A stretch of DNA of 50,844 bases, from the NCBI GenBank assembly GCA_028825045.1, contig JAPKAY010000028.1, forward strand, positions 1-50,844. Direction: 5' to 3'. Under the pieces are notes generated by a model. The model had not been told where the DNA came from. It did not search any database and saw only the letters and a program-made list of their open reading frames with translations. Position 1 is the stretch's first letter; the number at the start of each line of letters is the position of its first letter. The position numbers and the translations under genes are program-made. Positions 43,054 to 50,844 of the stretch are shown here, one piece after another. This DNA comes from Halioglobus sp. Lineage in GTDB: Bacteria; Pseudomonadota; Gammaproteobacteria; Pseudomonadales; Halieaceae.

Positions 43054-44475
43054 TTGATAAAACCATTGGCAGTACGCAGTCTGGTGCTCACTATTACACT
43101 TTGGACTTCGGTGGGAATGACCCAAAACAGTGCAAATATTGCACCAATAGAGGTCACGCATCAGCCTCGACAGGTCATTCTCATTATTGGTGACGGCATG
43201 GACGAGCAGCAGTTAACGATTGCGCGCAACTACCTGAAAGGCAGCCAAGGCAAATTACGATTGGACCACTTACCCTTTCGCGCCTCAATGCAGATTTTAA
43301 CTACCGAAGATCGGCAGAACGGTAAGCCCGTTTATGTTGCGGACTCGGCCAATACTGCCACCAGTATGGCAACGGGTGTGATAACCAGCCGGGGCCGAAT
43401 TAGCACCCGCGCCGGCAGTGATACCACTATAGCGACAATAGTAGAACTGGCAGTGGCCGGGGGCTTACGTACAGGGCTCGTCACCACGTCCAGTATTACA
43501 GATGCCACACCTGCCTCATTTATCACGCATATTAACTTTCGCCTGTGCGAAAACCCCGATGCTATGGTTGACGTGAACTACAAGGGTATTGCTCTGGGAG
43601 ACTGCTCCGAATATCTCAAGGCAAATGGTGGCGGCGGCTCAATCGCCGAACAACTGGCAGACTCCCCCGTGGACGTGCTGCTCGGCGGTGGCGAAAAACA
43701 TTTTACTCCCATCGCCGAGGCTGAAACGATCAGCGTCAAGGCGCTGGCAGAACGTAACGGCTTTGAGGTAATCACACGCAAAGACGAACTGGCATCAGCT
43801 TCACAGGACAAACGTTTGCTCGGCGTGTTTGCACAAAGCACACTGCCCGTTCGATTGCGGGGAGAAGATGGTCGCGAAGCCGAGGAACCCGAGCCCAGCC
43901 TGCTCAATTATATCCACCCCTATCTCGGGGATGTCACTCTACCGGCGCCCATGGTGTGCGAAGCGAACCCGGATTTTGCCAACATGCCCAGTCTGCAACA
44001 GATGACGAATATCGCTCTTGATCGTTTGAGCCGCAATAACAACAAAGGTTTCTTTTTGATGATTGAGTCAGCATCCATCGACAAACAGTCCCATGAGCGC
44101 AAGCCCTGCGGCTCCATCGGCGAGGTGGAGCAATTGGATGAAGCTCTGCAAAGCGCATTAGCCTTTGCTGAAACACACCCGCGTACATTGATTCTGGTCA
44201 CTGCGGATCACTCGCAGGCGGCACAACTGATTCCCGATGAAAGCTTATTCGCAGCCTACCCTATCTCCACCTACACTCCGGGTTATGTAGCTCGCATTGT
44301 GACTCCCGAGGGAAGCCATATGGCGATCAACTACGCGACCAGTAATTTCATGATGGAAGAACACACAGGAGCGGCGGTACCGTTACTTGCCAATAGTGAA
44401 GGGATTGGTCGAATTCCCACGTTTGTGCAGCAACCGCAGATATTTGGCATCATCCGGGAATACCTCGGGATCTAG
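43054..44475 (+). CDS. Alkaline phosphatase (PhoA superfamily), exported
   Basis: 473 residues from TTG 43054, which has AGGGA about 5 nt upstream; later starts would lose the signal peptide (IKPLAVRSLVLTITLWTSVG). Active-site parts are metal ligand D47 in IIGDGMD, nucleophile S98 in ADSANTATSMATG and VTADHSQAA near the C-terminus. It should release phosphate from organic esters in the periplasm. No Pho box was seen upstream. It lies next to glnK-amt but is transcribed divergently, so any nutrient-stress coregulation would be indirect. Confidence 0.9.
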   Translation: MIKPLAVRSLVLTITLWTSVGMTQNSANIAPIEVTHQPRQVILIIGDGMDEQQLTIARNYLKGSQGKLRLDHLPFRASMQILTTEDRQNGKPVYVADSANTATSMATGVITSRGRISTRAGSDTTIATIVELAVAGGLRTGLVTTSSITDATPASFITHINFRLCENPDAMVDVNYKGIALGDCSEYLKANGGGGSIAEQLADSPVDVLLGGGEKHFTPIAEAETISVKALAERNGFEVITRKDELASASQDKRLLGVFAQSTLPVRLRGEDGREAEEPEPSLLNYIHPYLGDVTLPAPMVCEANPDFANMPSLQQMTNIALDRLSRNNNKGFFLMIESASIDKQSHERKPCGSIGEVEQLDEALQSALAFAETHPRTLILVTADHSQAAQLIPDESLFAAYPISTYTPGYVARIVTPEGSHMAINYATSNFMMEEHTGAAVPLLANSEGIGRIPTFVQQPQIFGIIREYLGI

Positions 44476-44549
44476 CTTGCATCACAACGGTCCAACAAAC
44501 ACCCGATAACCGCTGCACACCATAAAGCGAAACAGGAACTCAGTAATAA

Positions 44550-45491
44550 CTACAAGTTAATCCAGCTATTTAGCGCCCGTAACCGAAATTGCGTGCCTCG
44601 GTAATTCAACACCACAGAATCAGTCAAGATCTCGTCAACCTTCACGCCAGAAGCAGGGCTGCCACCCACCTTGAGCGTCTTGCCGTTAAGCACAACCGCG
44701 GAACGGGACGCCTGGCTGGCATAATCGTGGCGTTGGTAGTAAATCGTGGGAATACTGTCCTTGGTTTGTTGCGAAAGGCTCTCCAGAAAGGGTGAGGGAT
44801 GTGCGGCCAAGCTAGCATTTTCCATTTCTTTCTGTGCGTTCCGCAATATCGCCTCGATATCAACAGGCTGTTCGTCGCCCGCGCGGGCCGTGCCGCTGGA
44901 TCCAGCAGATTCTTTGGCCCGGGCAGAACGGGCATTTTTCGTTGTTGCACGCTTTTCACCAACCTGCGGTAACTGACCTTGCTTTAGATAGAGGTCGGCC
45001 ACGGCCGCGCTTTCCTTAACTGCAGGAGGAGCGGCGGCCGCGAGTTGGTTCGGCGTGGCTGCAGTATGCTCTGTAACCAATGGGTCTGCTCCGCCAGAAT
45101 CAGACGTCGGTAATGGCGCAGAGGTAGCGGCAGGTTCCTGCACCGGTTTGAATTCCGGCGCATCGGCTTCAGGCCCAGACACCTCCTGAGCCACATCCGC
45201 CCGTGTCTTAAGCTCGGCAGCCACCGAAGTAACCGCGCTGCCTATATTGCGGGAGAGCTCTGCCACCGGTGCACCTATGTCAGCGTTCGGTGCGGATGCG
45301 GGTGAAGTGCCGCGCTCCCAGACCAACCAAACAATCAGTAGCACTGCCACAAATAATGCAAACCAGGGGAGATACCGACGTACGACCGGTGCAACAGGTG
45401 CAACAGGTGCAACAGAATGTTGCGTCACCAAACCGGGAACCGGGTCCGCATCCTGCCGCGACCGGTTGAGAGCATCCAGTATCAACGACAC
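44550..45491 (-). CDS. gspB: Type II secretion assembly protein GspB
   Basis: 313 residues with the family N-terminus MSLILDALNRSRQD, a VAP repeat, one membrane helix (about 41-58), a Pro/Ala-rich periplasmic linker and a C-terminal GspB domain (about 245-313, YYQRHDYASQASRSAVVLNG). GspB/ExeB works with GspA to place the secretin GspD in the outer membrane through the peptidoglycan. It lies 40 bp after gspA. The rest of the T2SS genes are not in this window. Confidence 0.92.
   Translation of the reverse strand: MSLILDALNRSRQDADPVPGLVTQHSVAPVAPVAPVVRRYLPWFALFVAVLLIVWLVWERGTSPASAPNADIGAPVAELSRNIGSAVTSVAAELKTRADVAQEVSGPEADAPEFKPVQEPAATSAPLPTSDSGGADPLVTEHTAATPNQLAAAAPPAVKESAAVADLYLKQGQLPQVGEKRATTKNARSARAKESAGSSGTARAGDEQPVDIEAILRNAQKEMENASLAAHPSPFLESLSQQTKDSIPTIYYQRHDYASQASRSAVVLNGKTLKVGGSPASGVKVDEILTDSVVLNYRGTQFRLRALNSWINL
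45388..45414 (-). repeat. Three tandem 9-bp copies (GGTGCAACA) inside gspB
   Basis: The plus strand shows three perfect in-frame copies of GGTGCAACA, which encode the VAPVAPVAPV segment just before the GspB membrane helix. Being in-frame, copy number changes would only vary the length of the cytoplasmic linker. Confidence 0.85.
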
Positions 45492-45531
45492 AAAATAACC
45501 TCACTATGCATTGTCATTGCGCAGCCACCCT

Positions 45532-47214
45532 TCATGGCAGTGAAGGCTCACCAGAGGCGGCCTGTAAGTCTTGCCTGACTGCCGCCGCCGTCGCATCGAT
45601 ACCGAGGGCTTCATTCAGTTTAAGCAGTGTCTGTAGGCCAATTACGCCATCGTCCTGTAACGAATTTTCCAGCTGAAACAGACGCACTCGTTGCTGTAAC
45701 GCGTTGTTGAAGAGCGCACCAGACAGCGGTTGCGGCTGGACGTCCAAGCGCGCAAATAATTGCGCGACCTGCGCTACTACGGCGGCGTCATCGCCCAATG
45801 CAAGGGATTGCTGGAAACCGAGCGGGGGCTGCCAAAGAAACTGATAACGACCTGTCCAAAGGGGCGCTAACTCTGCAAGCTTCACCTTCGCGACGCCGGT
45901 CTCTGTCACTATCCAGGCGCTGGGGCCCTCAATATCCAGCAGCAACACCTCGGCGGAAAACCTATCGCGGGTAATGGTCTCAAGCACAATCGGACGATTT
46001 ATAACGACAAGTTCATCCCAGGTCCAGGCCTCGCTCTGTATACAGGCAACGCCATACTGGGTCGATTTCGCACAGGGATTCTGAGGCAGCGGCTCACTTG
46101 AGACAAGCGTCCACAACTGCGTCATCGCGCTCCTGGTGGGCTGCTGTGCGCGGGCAATATCGATTAGTTGAGATTCCAACGAGGCCGCACTCACAGGGTC
46201 GGAAGCTGATTTCATAGGCAAGAGCGTTGCCGGGTCGGCTGAGTCCGTTGGATCCGCATGCGAATCAAACAGCTCCGGGTATATAACATTGGGGGTAACA
46301 CCGGGGGCATAGACACCCCAAAGCCACCATCCGACCGCACCCAGCAAAACCATCAGCACGCCGAAAACTGACCACCGCCAGACCCCGGTGTTGCCTCTGG
46401 TCTCACCCAGAACTTCAGACACCGCCACTGCGAGCATAGGTTTATCCACGCGCGTTTTATTGCGGCCATAGGCACCCAACAGCATACGATCGCAAAGCAC
46501 ATTGATCACGCGCGGGATGCCACGAGTGGCTTTGTGAATTCCCCTGACAACAGAGCCTGAGAAAATAATCCGCTCCGGGCTCATGCCGGCCACTTGCAAG
46601 CGATGGTGTATGTACGCTCCCGTTTCCTCGAGATTAAGCGGGTCCAAATTGTAGCGTGCTGTAATTCGCTGATTCAGCTGTCGTAATTCTGGCCGTGCCA
46701 GAATCTGCGCAAGTTCCGGCTGACCTATCAAAATAATCTGTAACAGCTTTTCGCTGTTGGTTTCCAGGTTAGTCAGCAGCCGGATCTGCTCTAACACGTC
46801 AAAATCGAGATGCTGGGCTTCGTCTATTAACAGGACCGTTTTACGTCCACGCGCATGATTGTCCAGCAGATAACGATGCAGTTTATCGGTTAGCGTTTTA
46901 AGCGTGTGTTTTTCCGGATCGTTCTCTATATCCAACTCGTCACAGACGCTGGCCAATAATTCGATCGCATTCAAAGCCGGGTTGAGAATAATCGCTACAT
47001 CAGTATTCTGCGGCAGTTGTTCAAGCAAACAACGGTTTATCGTGGTTTTACCCGTGCCCACCTCGCCGGTCAGCAATATGAAGCCGCCACCGGCCCCTAC
47101 CCCGTAAAGCAGGTGCGCCAGTGCGTCCCGATGACGAGCACTCATAAACAGGTAGCGCGGATTAACCGCTATAGAAAAGGGCGCTTCGTTCAGCCCGAAG
47201 TATTGGTAGTACAT
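45532..47214 (-). CDS. gspA: Type II secretion ATPase GspA (ExeA-like)
   Basis: 560 residues: an N-terminal AAA+ ATPase with Walker A G50-E-V-G-T-G-K-T and Walker B LLIDEAQHL (D131-E132), a membrane helix (about 281-301), and a periplasmic part ending in a peptidoglycan-binding-type domain (about 485-530, LQDDGVIGLQTLLKLNEALG). This is the ExeA layout for secretin insertion; MSHA MshM lacks the periplasmic part. GAGG lies just upstream of ATG 47214. A -10-like CATAAT lies about 40 bp upstream without a good -35. Confidence 0.93.
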   Translation of the reverse strand: MYYQYFGLNEAPFSIAVNPRYLFMSARHRDALAHLLYGVGAGGGFILLTGEVGTGKTTINRCLLEQLPQNTDVAIILNPALNAIELLASVCDELDIENDPEKHTLKTLTDKLHRYLLDNHARGRKTVLLIDEAQHLDFDVLEQIRLLTNLETNSEKLLQIILIGQPELAQILARPELRQLNQRITARYNLDPLNLEETGAYIHHRLQVAGMSPERIIFSGSVVRGIHKATRGIPRVINVLCDRMLLGAYGRNKTRVDKPMLAVAVSEVLGETRGNTGVWRWSVFGVLMVLLGAVGWWLWGVYAPGVTPNVIYPELFDSHADPTDSADPATLLPMKSASDPVSAASLESQLIDIARAQQPTRSAMTQLWTLVSSEPLPQNPCAKSTQYGVACIQSEAWTWDELVVINRPIVLETITRDRFSAEVLLLDIEGPSAWIVTETGVAKVKLAELAPLWTGRYQFLWQPPLGFQQSLALGDDAAVVAQVAQLFARLDVQPQPLSGALFNNALQQRVRLFQLENSLQDDGVIGLQTLLKLNEALGIDATAAAVRQDLQAASGEPSLP

Positions 47215-47672
47215 GCCGCCTCGAGCCAGTCTCCAGTGCTGTTTTAACAGCTGGCATTATGCCCAAGGGTTGACCGCAAAGCTATGTGTATACAGGGAGA
47301 TTGCCGCGCTGATCGAACCGGCCTTGTATTCTTCCCCGCTGGGTCCAGACGGACACAGATGAATACCCTATATTGGAAGGCTGTCCTCGCTAGAGCCAAT
47401 TAGCCTTGGCTGCACTCGTTAGCCTGACTCAGCTATCGTTAACCCAGAAACGCTCTTCTGTTCAATACGTTATAGGTTGGATATTGTTAGCACTATTTGC
47501 ACTCAGTGTCTGGTACTGAGGCAAGCAAGACCCTGCGGAGACAGCAGGGGTTCGCAGCTTATTTCCAAACGATACTGTGGATGCTCCGGTTCTTGATTCG
47601 TTTTCACAGCACCTGCAACTTTTCTGGTGGTTCTGGAAGGTGACGTTACAGACAGCAGTATCATTAACGCTT
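47215..47672. other. Intergenic region, 458 bp
   Basis: It lies between two leftward genes (the hydrolase ends at 47673, gspA starts at 47214). A GC stem CCCTGC (47531-47536) / GCAGGG (47544-47549) with a 7-nt loop could be a terminator-type hairpin for the hydrolase transcript, but lacks a T-run. I find no convincing gene; a plus-strand frame from 47577 mostly shadows the hydrolase. Confidence 0.45.
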
Positions 47673-48548
47673 CTAGCTCACCGCGGGCACCAGGTAGGCA
47701 CCAATAGACTGGGTGTTGCTCTCAATATCCAAATCTTTATGCTGCTTCCAGGGATGAAAGCCCGGCTTGAAAAAGGCCAGCCAATCTTTGAACGGGCGCA
47801 CCAGAAACCCATGCCGAGGACCGAATACAAATTGAATACCTGTTTTCCAAGTGGACCACTTCCCAATACTGCCATCCTTAAACAGCAGCACCGTCAGATT
47901 CACAAACAGGCCCAATAGAAAAAATAAGGTAGCCCAAAGCATGGCGAAACGCAGAAAGAAAGCACTACCGTTCGTTGCCTGATACACATCGAAGGCCACA
48001 CCTTTGTGCTCAGTTTCTTCTAGCGCATGCCACTCAAATAATGCTTTGACAGACGGATCGAGCCCCTTTGCGGTCACTTCTGAATCGGTGAGCACCTGAT
48101 AAGCAAGAATAGCCGTAAAGTGTTCCATGCAGACTGTCATAGCCAGTGCAGCCCGGCGCGCCCAAGGGCTGGTCTTGCCACGTTTGCTGAACCGACGAAG
48201 ATCGCGGCGCACCCAGGACTCCAGCTTTTCGACCGGGTATCCGTGACGGGCGGCAAGGTCGTTCATCGCCTCGTGTACTAACGTGTGCTGCGCCTCCTGA
48301 GCGCAGAACTCCTTAATCTCACTGAGCAACTTCGGGTCGCCTATCTGGTCCCGGTAGGCCAGCACCGAACGAATAAAGAAGCGCTCCCCCTCTGGGAATA
48401 AAATAGAGAGGGCATTCATAAAGTGCGACTTAAACGGATCGTTGCCGTGAAAGTACTCGGGTGCATTTTGGGTTGCCTGGGGGTCAAATTTCCTGACCTC
48501 AATGCTCACTGGTGTGTTGGATTGATTAATAACTTCTGCAACGCCCAT
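47673..48548 (-). CDS. Predicted metal-dependent hydrolase (PF10118-type), membrane-bound
   Basis: 291 residues, matching the YP_-style 'metal-dependent hydrolase' family PF10118. Ferritin-like di-iron ligands can be proposed: E54/E56 in PEGERFF, E85-A-Q-H88, E142-H143 and E178-T-E-H181. A hydrophobic segment at about 198-222 suggests membrane association. The chemistry is unknown; the four-helix ligand pattern favours an oxygenase/oxidase-like centre over hydrolysis, which is inference. A strong AGGAGA ribosome site and sigma-70 promoter precede it, and it is divergent from a MerR-type regulator that probably controls it. Confidence 0.85.
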   Translation of the reverse strand: MGVAEVINQSNTPVSIEVRKFDPQATQNAPEYFHGNDPFKSHFMNALSILFPEGERFFIRSVLAYRDQIGDPKLLSEIKEFCAQEAQHTLVHEAMNDLAARHGYPVEKLESWVRRDLRRFSKRGKTSPWARRAALAMTVCMEHFTAILAYQVLTDSEVTAKGLDPSVKALFEWHALEETEHKGVAFDVYQATNGSAFFLRFAMLWATLFFLLGLFVNLTVLLFKDGSIGKWSTWKTGIQFVFGPRHGFLVRPFKDWLAFFKPGFHPWKQHKDLDIESNTQSIGAYLVPAVS

Positions 48549-48593
48549 GGGAATGATCTCCTACATGTTGGGGCATACGCCCTGATTTATGTG

Positions 48594-48608
48594 GATAATA
48601 GTATTATC
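48594..48608. promoter_or_regulatory. 15-bp perfect palindrome, candidate operator
   Basis: GATAATA-G-TATTATC is fully symmetric apart from its centre base and covers the -10 of the hydrolase promoter. A second weaker dyad, ATTAT-CT-ATAAT (48627-48638), covers the -10 of the regulator promoter. Both share ATTATC. They are good candidate binding sites for the adjacent MerR-type protein; binding is inferred. Confidence 0.65.
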
Positions 48609-48623
48609 TGTTGAGCGTGTCAA
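48595..48623 (-). promoter_or_regulatory. Sigma-70 promoter of the metal-dependent hydrolase gene
   Basis: On the minus strand TTGACA (48623-48618) and TATTAT (48600-48595) are separated by exactly 17 bp, a near-consensus promoter. Start is expected near 48588, about 40 nt before the ATG at 48548. The -10 lies inside the 15-bp palindrome. Confidence 0.8.
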
Positions 48624-48638
48624 ATAATTATCTATAAT
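48611..48638 (+). promoter_or_regulatory. Sigma-70 promoter of the MerR-TPR regulator gene
   Basis: TTGAGC (48611-48616) and a perfect TATAAT (48633-48638) with a 16-bp spacer. Its -35 and spacer overlap the -35 of the opposite promoter, so the two cannot easily be occupied together. Transcription would begin near 48645, about 90 nt before the start codon. Confidence 0.75.
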
Positions 48639-48733
48639 AGGCGGTGCTTTGAGTTCAAGCTCGCACCGCGACGCGGAGCCGCTCATAGCCACCCAGCCCT
48701 TCCATCCATAAGCACAGGTGCTACAAAAACCCA

Positions 48734-50212
48734 ATGACCAGGCGAGTAAAGACAGCACGAAAAACCAGGGACCGACGCTACCGCATGGCGGAACTAGTAG
48801 AGGTCGCTGGCGTCTCGCGCGACATGATCAAGTATTACCTGCGCGCTAACCTGTTGCCCAAACCCGACAAGCCGCGACGCAATTTATCTCTCTATAAAGA
48901 GGAACATTTGCTGCTTATCCGGCTGATACTTCGCATTCAGCAGCAGACCTCCCTGTCTCTGCCGGAGATTGCGGCGGCATTCAAGGCGGCCGACTACGAC
49001 CCCACCACCATCGAGATCGAGCTGCTTTCGGACAAATACCACGGCGGCCGCAGGGATCTCATAATTCCATTTGAAGCTGATACTGGAAACAAAGTCAGTC
49101 TTAGCTTTCCACAGGAATTTCTGGAAGAACTGAATAGCGCCGGCCTGCTTGCCACTACACGTCCGCTTGACGACGATCAGGTAGAGGTTGCCGGGCTATT
49201 ATGGGCCGCCCGTAATGAGGGCGTGCCATTGAGTTTTTTTCAGAAGGCGCAGGAGAACTTACAGACCTTGGCCCAACTCGAAGTCGATGCATTGATAGAG
49301 ATACAACGACCTGAGTTAAATTACGATGCCGTCGTGGCGAGCGTGACCAACACCGACCGCGTGATCAACCGCTGGATCGTCAGCAAAAAAACCAGCCTGG
49401 CACGAGGTATGTTCCAGCGTATCATCGAAAACTCAGAAAACGCGCTCTCCACTATTCATCAGGCCATTTATTTTCCCAGCAAAGTTTTCCGCAAGCGCTT
49501 TCGAATTGATGAGGAACTACTGCTCCTGAGCAAACATGTTGCTGCTGACCCGCGCGACCTGGAACGCATTCACTGTGCCTCACGCGCTTGCCTGCTACTG
49601 ACAGAATTTGAACGCGTGATCGGCTTCGCTGACGCCGCACTGGCTATCCGTCCCAATGACGATCTGGCAATTGCCTGCAAGTGCCTCGCCTTTGCCATGG
49701 CCAATAAGCTTGAAGAGGCTCAACTCTACGCGACACAGCTCGAAGCGTCGGACAGTCGTCATCCAATGGCGCTGGAAGGACGCCTGTTGACCTTGTTGAT
49801 GCGGGCGGCGAAGCTGGGCGGTATGTCCGACACAACAGAGTTGCTGAAAGAGGCCGTGGAACTGTTTCGCGATCCGGCATCAACGCCCCCGAAGGGCGAA
49901 ATGGACCGACTGGAAGCGTGTTTGTTACACGCCAGAGCAAACACACTTTTCCCAGACGCTATCAATAAGGGGCTAGAGGCGATCAAAGCGCTAGAGGCCA
50001 TGCTTAAACGACTTCATAGCCACAGCTTTGAAGAACTCGGACTCCCGCTTGAAGGCATTAAAGCGGTATATCAGGTATGTGCTAACTACCATCTGGGACA
50101 GTTACTGGAAATGCAAGGGAATGTCGCTGGGGCCAGGGAATGTTTCGAACGAGTCATTCAACTCGACCCGTCCTCCAATTTTGGAGAAATGGCATACCTG
50201 AGATTGGGATGA
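48734..50212 (+). CDS. MerR-type regulator fused to TPR-like repeats
   Basis: 492 residues, far longer than ordinary MerR proteins (120-270). The N-terminal winged helix-turn-helix (about 18-85) has YRMAELVEVAGVSRDMIKYY and LRANLLPKPDKPRR. The middle region is helical without a known ligand domain, and the last 230 residues look like TPR-type helical pairs (AGARECFERVIQLDPSSN at the end). There are no cysteines in a metal-sensor pattern. Start 48734 has only a poor ribosome site; ATG 48785 is an alternative. It is divergent from the di-iron-like hydrolase and followed 78 bp later by a START-domain gene. Confidence 0.88.
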   Translation: MTRRVKTARKTRDRRYRMAELVEVAGVSRDMIKYYLRANLLPKPDKPRRNLSLYKEEHLLLIRLILRIQQQTSLSLPEIAAAFKAADYDPTTIEIELLSDKYHGGRRDLIIPFEADTGNKVSLSFPQEFLEELNSAGLLATTRPLDDDQVEVAGLLWAARNEGVPLSFFQKAQENLQTLAQLEVDALIEIQRPELNYDAVVASVTNTDRVINRWIVSKKTSLARGMFQRIIENSENALSTIHQAIYFPSKVFRKRFRIDEELLLLSKHVAADPRDLERIHCASRACLLLTEFERVIGFADAALAIRPNDDLAIACKCLAFAMANKLEEAQLYATQLEASDSRHPMALEGRLLTLLMRAAKLGGMSDTTELLKEAVELFRDPASTPPKGEMDRLEACLLHARANTLFPDAINKGLEAIKALEAMLKRLHSHSFEELGLPLEGIKAVYQVCANYHLGQLLEMQGNVAGARECFERVIQLDPSSNFGEMAYLRLG

Positions 50213-50290
50213 AACCGCGTACTTTTACAGGCAGTACTCGTGCCGATCAAACTCTTATCCGACTAATTTGATAGCTAAAAAGGTGTGACC

Positions 50291-50844
50291 ATGTTGAAGT
50301 GTTTGAAAACCCGTATAGCCCTAAACTACCCAATCCCATTATTGCTACTCACACTATCCCTGGCAGTTTCCGGGACTGCCTATTCATCTGAGCAGGGATG
50401 GATTCTGGAAAGAGAAGAAGACCGCATTAAAGTGTATACAAGGCCTGAATCCGACTCACCCTTCCTGGCAGTAAAGGTAACCGCAGTGATTAACGCGCCC
50501 TTTGAAAAGGTCGTTGAAGCAATGGGTAGCGGTGATGGCTGCGGCGAATGGCGTGCCGTGTGCAAATCGTCTGAGATCATGAGCACAGTCTCCGAAACCG
50601 AGAACTATGTTTACATGGTATTGGATTTGCCCTGGCCGATATCGGATCGAGATATGGTGATTCATTCAGATGCGGACATCGATTTAGAAGCCAAAACAGT
50701 GACGGTCAATCTGGTGTCTGCATCCTCCAGTCACCCCGAGCAGGACTATGTGCGCGCAGAGTCCAACGGACAGTATCTGATAACCGCCATTACCGATGAA
50801 CAGGTGGAGTTCACCTATATTATGCACACTGATTTCGGGGGCGA
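50291..50844 (+). CDS. START-domain protein, exported; 3' end cut by window
   Basis: 184 codons are visible from ATG 50291 (AGGTG 5 nt upstream) to the window edge, with no stop. A signal peptide ends near residue 30 (PLLLLTLSLAVSGTAYS). The following region is a START/SRPBCC-type lipid-binding domain: WILEREEDRIKVYTR at the start, VTAVINAPFEKVVEAM and the hallmark LDLPWPISDRDMV. Such periplasmic START proteins are common in marine gammaproteobacteria; the ligand is unknown, but a lipid fits the neighbourhood. Confidence 0.88.
   Translation, partial: MLKCLKTRIALNYPIPLLLLTLSLAVSGTAYSSEQGWILEREEDRIKVYTRPESDSPFLAVKVTAVINAPFEKVVEAMGSGDGCGEWRAVCKSSEIMSTVSETENYVYMVLDLPWPISDRDMVIHSDADIDLEAKTVTVNLVSASSSHPEQDYVRAESNGQYLITAITDEQVEFTYIMHTDFGG

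Noticed and set aside
42987..43193. Small plus-strand frame before the alkaline phosphatase
   Set aside because: It overlaps the signal-peptide region of the phosphatase in another frame and has no ribosome site.
1..50844. Mobile elements, prophage, CRISPR, tRNA or rRNA
   Set aside because: No transposase, integrase, phage genes, regularly spaced repeats or tRNA-like cloverleaf were seen on either strand by eye; a tRNAscan/Infernal run would be the decisive check.

Overview
The window looks like chromosomal DNA of a free-living, probably marine, lipid-degrading gammaproteobacterium. The gene content (DUF748 protein, SprT, GspAB, GlnK-AmtB, AcnA, FumC, TesB, several acyl-CoA enzymes) and the frequent GTG/TTG starts would fit the Cellvibrionales/Halieaceae-Spongiibacteraceae group. 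That placement is inferred from gene style only. I see no prophage, insertion sequence, integron, CRISPR array, rRNA or tRNA. Both window edges cut a gene: a serine hydrolase at the left and a START-domain protein at the right.

Layout. 1-4710: truncated serine-hydrolase lipoprotein (-), large DUF748 envelope protein (+), SprT metalloprotease (-). 5287-10570 (+): APH-type kinase, enoyl-CoA hydratase, thiolase, acyl-CoA dehydrogenase, then a fatty-acid hydroxylase/sterol desaturase family membrane protein. The kinase plus dehydrogenase pair is the unfused form of human ACAD10/ACAD11 and resembles the LvaA/LvaC pair, so this is a candidate hydroxyacyl-CoA catabolic cluster. 10737-18170: patatin-like phospholipase (-), RND efflux adaptor and pump (+), iron-containing alcohol dehydrogenase (+). 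18260-22863 (-): TesB thioesterase, acyl-CoA ligase and a GxSxG outer-membrane lipoprotein, an apparent lipid-hydrolysis and activation unit.

23019-30568 (+) is the most interesting block. It holds a DUF1445 protein, PxpA, PxpB, PxpC, a DUF4392 protein, a D-amino-acid transaminase, alanine racemase and an acyl/aryl-CoA ligase, tightly packed and partly overlapping. DUF1445 and DUF4392 correspond to the two halves of the mammalian D-glutamate cyclase. With 5-oxoprolinase, transaminase and racemase this could form a route from D-Ala/D-Glu through 5-oxoproline to glutamate.

30610-42774: AI-2E family permease (-), acnA-fumC (+), DUF3604 protein (+), Ppx/GppA phosphatase (+), epoxide-hydrolase-like protein (-), and glnK-amt (-) with a good sigma-54 promoter and a strong intrinsic terminator. 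43054-50844: alkaline phosphatase (+), gspA-gspB (-), a di-iron-like membrane hydrolase (-) divergent from a MerR-TPR regulator (+), and the partial START-domain gene (+). The divergent pair shares a compact promoter region with two good sigma-70 promoters, each overlapped by an AT-rich dyad.
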